Source of the DNA: Gemmatimonadota bacterium
GTDB lineage: Bacteria > 4572-55 > J002
Length of the DNA stretch: 10,284 bases
Assembly: GCA_003697105.1 (NCBI GenBank)
Contig: RFFQ01000145.1
Location: 1 to 10,284 of the forward strand
Reading direction: 5' to 3'
Shown here: piece by piece, positions 7,088-10,284 of the stretch
Position numbering within the stretch: position 1 is the stretch's first letter
How the letters are laid out: the number at the start of each line of letters is the position of its first letter
The notes under the pieces: generated by a model
Databases searched by the model: none
Told to the model about the DNA's origin: nothing
Seen by the model: the letters and a program-made list of their open reading frames with translations, nothing else
Made by a program: the position numbers and the translations under genes

Positions 7088-9022
7088 ATGACGATTGTCC
7101 ATCCTGAGCCTAAATTTAATCTGAATGAGGTATTGGATCGAATTGATGTGCGCCAATTGCTGGCTAATTATCACCAGTTGTTCCATAGTGAATGGCTCAT
7201 TGTAGATGATACCGGAAGCGTGTTACACCAAGTACCCTCTCAAGTCTCTCTTTCTGGAGATGAAAAGGCTCAGGTGATAGCCACACTTGCCGGGCAGACG
7301 TACTATATTGACGAACACGAAGCACCGCGGGTCGTATTCGGCGCAGCCCTGAAACTGTGGAACCGGAATTGGGGGTTTGTGGTGGGCACATCCACCGAAC
7401 CGGTGGAAAAAGTCCGCTTGAGCCTACAAATGTTGTCTGAAACCCTTATCTACCGCCTCTCTAAAGAATTTGAGATCGAAAATATTGCTCAGGAACTGCT
7501 AGGTCAATACGAGCATCTGGAACTCCTCCACGACATCAGCTACAACATCGTTTCCCATCTGGATATCCCCACTACCACCCAATTTGTGCTGGAGAAAGCC
7601 ATTGAAATCATCGACGCAGAAGATGGCGCCTTGCTCCTTTTTGAGCAATACAATTCGGAGAAAAATCTATACATTGATTCCGTCAGCAGTTATCAAAAAC
7701 GGGGCGAAACATTACCGGAACAGACCCGTCACGGGTTGGATGAAACGGTGATCGAGCGGCTGATAAATGAAGGTGAAGCTATTGTAGATAACCATGTGGA
7801 ACGCGAAATTTTTCTGGTAAACGGAGACCCCCGCACCCGCATCCGGTCGGCACTGTGTATTCCGATGAAGACAAAGGAATCCGGTGTTTTAGGTGTGGTC
7901 ATTCTCATCAACAAGCGAGACACCACCGGCTTTACCTCTATGGATAAAAAATTACTGATCACCCTGACCACACAAGCCGGGCACATGCTGAAAAATGCGT
8001 ACTTGTTTCACAGTCTGCAACGGGAAAAAAAGAGCATTGAACGCATCATGGATACCACCGCGGATGCCATTATTGTTACGGATCAGAACTTCCAACTGGT
8101 ACGTATCAATGAAAGTGCAAAAGCACTTTTTCATCCGGAAAACAACACGGCAGACCCGAAACTGGCGGTCATTTTGTACAAGTTAGAAACCCTCAAAGCG
8201 GAGGCGGCGTACTTTGATATTGCGTTTATGACCCCGCAAAGCACGATTTTATCCGTTCGCGCCAAAAAATTATGGGAAGACCAGCACGAACCCGCCGGCT
8301 GGGTGATTTCCTTCCAAAATATCACCGCGTTAAAAGAAGACGAACGGAAACGGCGCGAGATTGTTTCCTTTCTTGCCCAACCGATTCCAGTCGAAGCCGC
8401 TAATCTGATCGCCAAAATGTATCACCTGAAACAGCAGGTGCCACCGGAAACCGTGAATCCGGCAATGAAACATGCCAAACAAATCCAAAAACAGGCACAC
8501 CGCCTATGGAACTTTTTACAAATCATCGCCGGTCCCCTCCGTTTGGAACGTTCCAACATCAATGTGAACCGTTTGATTGAGACCACCATCGAACAAAAAT
8601 CCTATCTATTTGATGAGAAAGCCATTCGCGTGGAACTTCAACTCCCCGACGAACCCCTCATCAGCCGTATTGACCAAGACTGGTCCCAACAACTCATCGA
8701 AAGTTTGCTGGAAAATGCTATCCAAAGTTCCGCCCCCCATACCGCGGTACAAGTGCAACTCGAAGGACATCCCAGTGAGATTGTCATCCGCGTCATCAAT
8801 GCCGGAAAAGGGGTTACCGATGAAGAACGCCGGTTATTATTCGATCCCATGCAACAATTGGAAGCCGTCGAACAAATGCACTGGGATGAAATTCGGATGG
8901 GGTTACCGTTTGCAAAGCACATCGTTGACGCTCATGGCGGCACATTGCATATCTCTTCCATCGAAGAGAATCCCGATGAGTGTATTGTGGAAGTAGTCCT
9001 GCCGCATGTTCATCATTTTTAG
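7088..9022 (+). CDS. GAF-PAS sensor protein with degenerate histidine kinase core (putative pseudokinase)
   Basis: 644 aa, soluble. Residues about 20-115 form a small sensor-like domain, followed by a helical connector (about 118-150) of the kind seen before GAF domains in signalling proteins. A GAF domain spans about 150-305 and a PAS domain about 315-418. The C-terminus (about 420-642) has the layout of HisKA plus HATPase_c but with key changes. Where the H box (F-x-x-HELRTPL) should be, the sequence reads FLAQPIPVEAAN, with Q431 in place of His and the RTP lost. The N-box N543 is kept. The G1 aspartate is N571 (VINAGKGV), and the G2 glycine-rich loop is reduced to IRMGLP (602-607). Autophosphorylation is therefore unlikely. 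The open frame is long and otherwise well conserved, so it is not a simple decayed gene. It has its own sigma-70-like promoter, is divergent from the CheR unit, and is followed after 15 nt by a small DUF3006-like gene. A role as sensor scaffold or allosteric partner of the nearby kinases is inference. Confidence 0.9.
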   Translation: MTIVHPEPKFNLNEVLDRIDVRQLLANYHQLFHSEWLIVDDTGSVLHQVPSQVSLSGDEKAQVIATLAGQTYYIDEHEAPRVVFGAALKLWNRNWGFVVGTSTEPVEKVRLSLQMLSETLIYRLSKEFEIENIAQELLGQYEHLELLHDISYNIVSHLDIPTTTQFVLEKAIEIIDAEDGALLLFEQYNSEKNLYIDSVSSYQKRGETLPEQTRHGLDETVIERLINEGEAIVDNHVEREIFLVNGDPRTRIRSALCIPMKTKESGVLGVVILINKRDTTGFTSMDKKLLITLTTQAGHMLKNAYLFHSLQREKKSIERIMDTTADAIIVTDQNFQLVRINESAKALFHPENNTADPKLAVILYKLETLKAEAAYFDIAFMTPQSTILSVRAKKLWEDQHEPAGWVISFQNITALKEDERKRREIVSFLAQPIPVEAANLIAKMYHLKQQVPPETVNPAMKHAKQIQKQAHRLWNFLQIIAGPLRLERSNINVNRLIETTIEQKSYLFDEKAIRVELQLPDEPLISRIDQDWSQQLIESLLENAIQSSAPHTAVQVQLEGHPSEIVIRVINAGKGVTDEERRLLFDPMQQLEAVEQMHWDEIRMGLPFAKHIVDAHGGTLHISSIEENPDECIVEVVLPHVHHF

Positions 9023-9026
9023 TAAA

Positions 9027-9031
9027 GAGGG
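9027..9031 (+). promoter_or_regulatory. Ribosome binding site of the 70-aa gene
   Basis: GAGGG located 6 nt before the ATG at 9038, in the 15-nt space after the pseudokinase stop codon. Its quality and spacing argue that the small frame is translated. Confidence 0.6.
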
Positions 9032-9037
9032 CTTGGA

Positions 9038-9250
9038 ATGATTGTTATTTATGAACGCCTTAGCGCCGGTATTGCCATTTTTGAGAGCAAAGCTGGGTCC
9101 GTGTTGGAAATAAAAGTAGAAGAACTGCCGGCTCACGTGCGACCCGGCGAAGCATATCAGGTGGAATGGAAAGCGGCACCAGAAGTCACGGCGGCATATC
9201 GCCAGCAACTCCAGCAATTGGAACAAGAGACCCGATCTATCCCGGATTAG
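9038..9250 (+). CDS. Small DUF3006-like protein
   Basis: 70 aa. The N-terminal 45 residues look like a small beta-rich fold: hydrophobic strands around MIVIYERL, GIAIFES and VLEIKVEELP, then a PGEAYQVEW strand. This resembles the DUF3006 pattern (short proteins starting with an I-V-D/E-R-F-like strand, an A-V-I/F-E strand and an L-P motif near residue 30). The last 25 residues form a glutamine/glutamate-rich helix. There is no signal peptide or membrane segment. It follows the pseudokinase gene by 15 nt with a good Shine-Dalgarno, so the two are probably co-transcribed. Its last 14 nt overlap, tail to tail, the 3' end of the broken kinase on the other strand. The family's function is not known to me, and the DUF3006 assignment is from memory of the pattern and not from a search. 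Confidence 0.7.
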   Translation: MIVIYERLSAGIAIFESKAGSVLEIKVEELPAHVRPGEAYQVEWKAAPEVTAAYRQQLQQLEQETRSIPD

Positions 9251-9597
9251 CCACCGGAAAATAAAGCGAAAAGGTGGAACCCTCGTTTACCACACTAGAC
9301 ACTTCGATTTTACCCCCCATAATCTTCATTGCCTGTTTCACAATTGCCAAACCAATGCCTAACCCTTGTTGTTCCCGCTCATCGCGATTATATTGGTAAA
9401 ATGGCTCAAAAATTAGCGGTATAACTGCCAGAGGTAAACCGATACCATTATCGGTCACGGTTACCGTCACGTAGTTTTCCACATAACCAAGCTCGACATC
9501 GATTTGTAATGAACGTTCCGGAGCGGCGAACTTGCGGGCATTATCCAGCACACGTAACAGCACATCATCCAGTAAATCCGGGCAGACCAAAGCAAGC
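9237..9597 (-). pseudogene. 3' part of a broken REC-histidine kinase: HATPase_c domain
   Basis: This frame has no ATG start: its first possible initiator is a TTG at 9590. It begins in the middle of a kinase fold and carries a complete HATPase_c C-terminus, with N box LDNARKF, G1 DNGIGL and G2 GLGIGL followed by the usual IVKQ helix and GG. It ends at a TAG at 9237. Upstream residues continue smoothly from the REC-HisKA fragment if one C is removed from the C5 tract at 9598-9602 (minus strand): the protein would then read TSDTPLALVCPDLLDD. So this is the severed C-terminal half of one kinase, displaced by +1. The ATP-binding motifs are intact, suggesting recent breakage or an error in the read at a homopolymer. 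Its 3' end overlaps the 70-aa gene by 14 nt. Confidence 0.8.
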
Positions 9598-10284
9598 GGG
9601 GGTATCTGAAGTTATAATATCGCGTAGCGTTAATTCCGGGTGCGCCGTACCGAAAGTGCGGATCGCCGTTTGAACCCGTGCCAGTAAAGGGATCGATTCA
9701 CAGTGTTCCCGGTACAGAAAAAAACCACTATCTGACTGCAAATAAATCAATTGGGTAAAGTCATCCATTAATTTGGAAATCCGATTACATGCCCAGCGCA
9801 TCATGTGAAGCCATTCTTGAAGTTGGTCTGGAGTAAACTCGATTTCCGGGCAGGTCAGTAAATCCGTCCAGCCCTGAATGGTCGTGAGCGGGGTCATAAT
9901 TTCATGGCGGAGATGAAATAAAATATCATTTTTCAGACGGTCGGCTTCCTGAGCGATCACTCGGCGGCGTTCTTTAGCTCGTTTGAGTTTACCTTTTACT
10001 GTCGAGATCAAATCCATACTTTCAAAGGGTTTTTTGATATAGTCATCAACACCAAGTTCTTTGCCAAACCGCACATCTGGGAGAGCGGTTTTCGCCGTGA
10101 GAAACACAAACGGAATGACCGCCAATTCAGGGTCATTCCGTAACTGATTATCAAAATCGTACCCGTTCATTTCCGGCATCATTATATCAATACCTTCGCC
10201 AAAAGTGACCTTTTAGGCTGTATGAATAGCGCCAATTCCGGCGAGATGGTTTTTGATTTGTTGAATTAAAATTGGGTGAGCCAA
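9565..10284 (-). pseudogene. 5' part of a broken REC-histidine kinase: damaged receiver plus HisKA
   Basis: From 10188 downward the frame encodes the second half of a receiver (phospho-acceptor Asp codon at 10188-10186 before IMMPEMNGYDF, FLTAKT, DDYIKKPF), a coiled linker and a HisKA domain with a normal H box, LRHEIMTPL. After the C5 tract it runs into an unrelated tail and stops near 9565. Upstream, the same frame has a TAA at 10215-10213. Beyond it, up to the window edge, it encodes QQIKNHLAGIGAIHTA, which resembles receiver helix 1 and strand 2. Only about nine codons separate that stop from the Asp, where a receiver needs around 18-20, so a short deletion is also implied. The start of the gene lies outside the window. 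The first usable ATG (10182) would give a receiver without its Asp or acidic pair. The layout matches the intact REC-kinase at 1-1098, a likely paralogue. Confidence 0.75.

Noticed and set aside
8577-8996. A 139-codon frame within the pseudokinase gene, +1 to it.
   Set aside because: It overlaps the HATPase-like coding region, which has clear family similarity; the alternative frame shows no recognisable domain.
1-10284. CRISPR arrays, tRNA or rRNA genes, insertion sequences, prophage genes or integrase sites.
   Set aside because: No regularly spaced repeats, cloverleaf-like or rRNA-like sequence, transposase motifs or terminal repeats were seen on either strand.

Overview
The window is bacterial DNA carrying almost nothing but signal-transduction genes. 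Two compact minus-strand blocks and one plus-strand pair fill it. Composition looks near-balanced, somewhat under 50% G+C by eye. Proteins of this style (receiver domains fused directly to histidine kinases, dual CheW, CheR with TPRs, GAF-PAS kinases) are common in Chloroflexota, Cyanobacteria, Deltaproteobacteria-like lineages and candidate phyla such as Moduliflexota. I cannot assign a taxon from the sequence alone.

Layout, following transcription on the minus strand from about 6.9 kb down to 1: a CheR-type methyltransferase with a C-terminal TPR array (5377-6873), then 6 nt later an NtrC-type sigma-54 activator (4000-5370). A 274-nt non-coding gap follows. Then comes a tight three-gene run: tandem CheW-CheW adaptor (2658-3725), REC-PAS-histidine kinase (1101-2651) and REC-histidine kinase (1-1098), with only 6 and 2 nt between genes. 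The plus strand starts from a good sigma-70-like promoter (7003-7031). It carries a 644-aa GAF/PAS kinase-like protein (7088-9022) and a 70-aa DUF3006-like protein (9038-9250). Last, on the minus strand, is a broken REC-histidine kinase (9237 to the window edge). It overlaps the small gene tail-to-tail and has a frameshift at a C5 tract plus an in-frame stop and a shortened receiver.

How the parts may work together: CheR and CheW are core chemosensory components, so a methylated receptor and a CheA kinase should exist elsewhere. Neither a receptor, CheA, CheB nor CheY is in the window. An NtrC-type regulator coupled to CheR suggests that the output is sigma-54 transcription rather than flagellar control, as in the alternative-cellular-function (ACF) class. 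The Myxococcus Che3/CrdA pathway is a described example of a chemosensory array feeding an NtrC-like regulator. The two REC-kinases behind CheW could receive phosphate and pass on a signal. The most unusual intact protein is the plus-strand one. It looks like a histidine kinase but lacks the phospho-accepting histidine and has altered ATP-binding motifs, so it is probably a pseudokinase sensor or scaffold.

At sequence level, hand counting finds a single GGCC site in 10.3 kb, against roughly one hundred CCGG sites. This strong asymmetry may reflect restriction avoidance or an unusual genomic signature.
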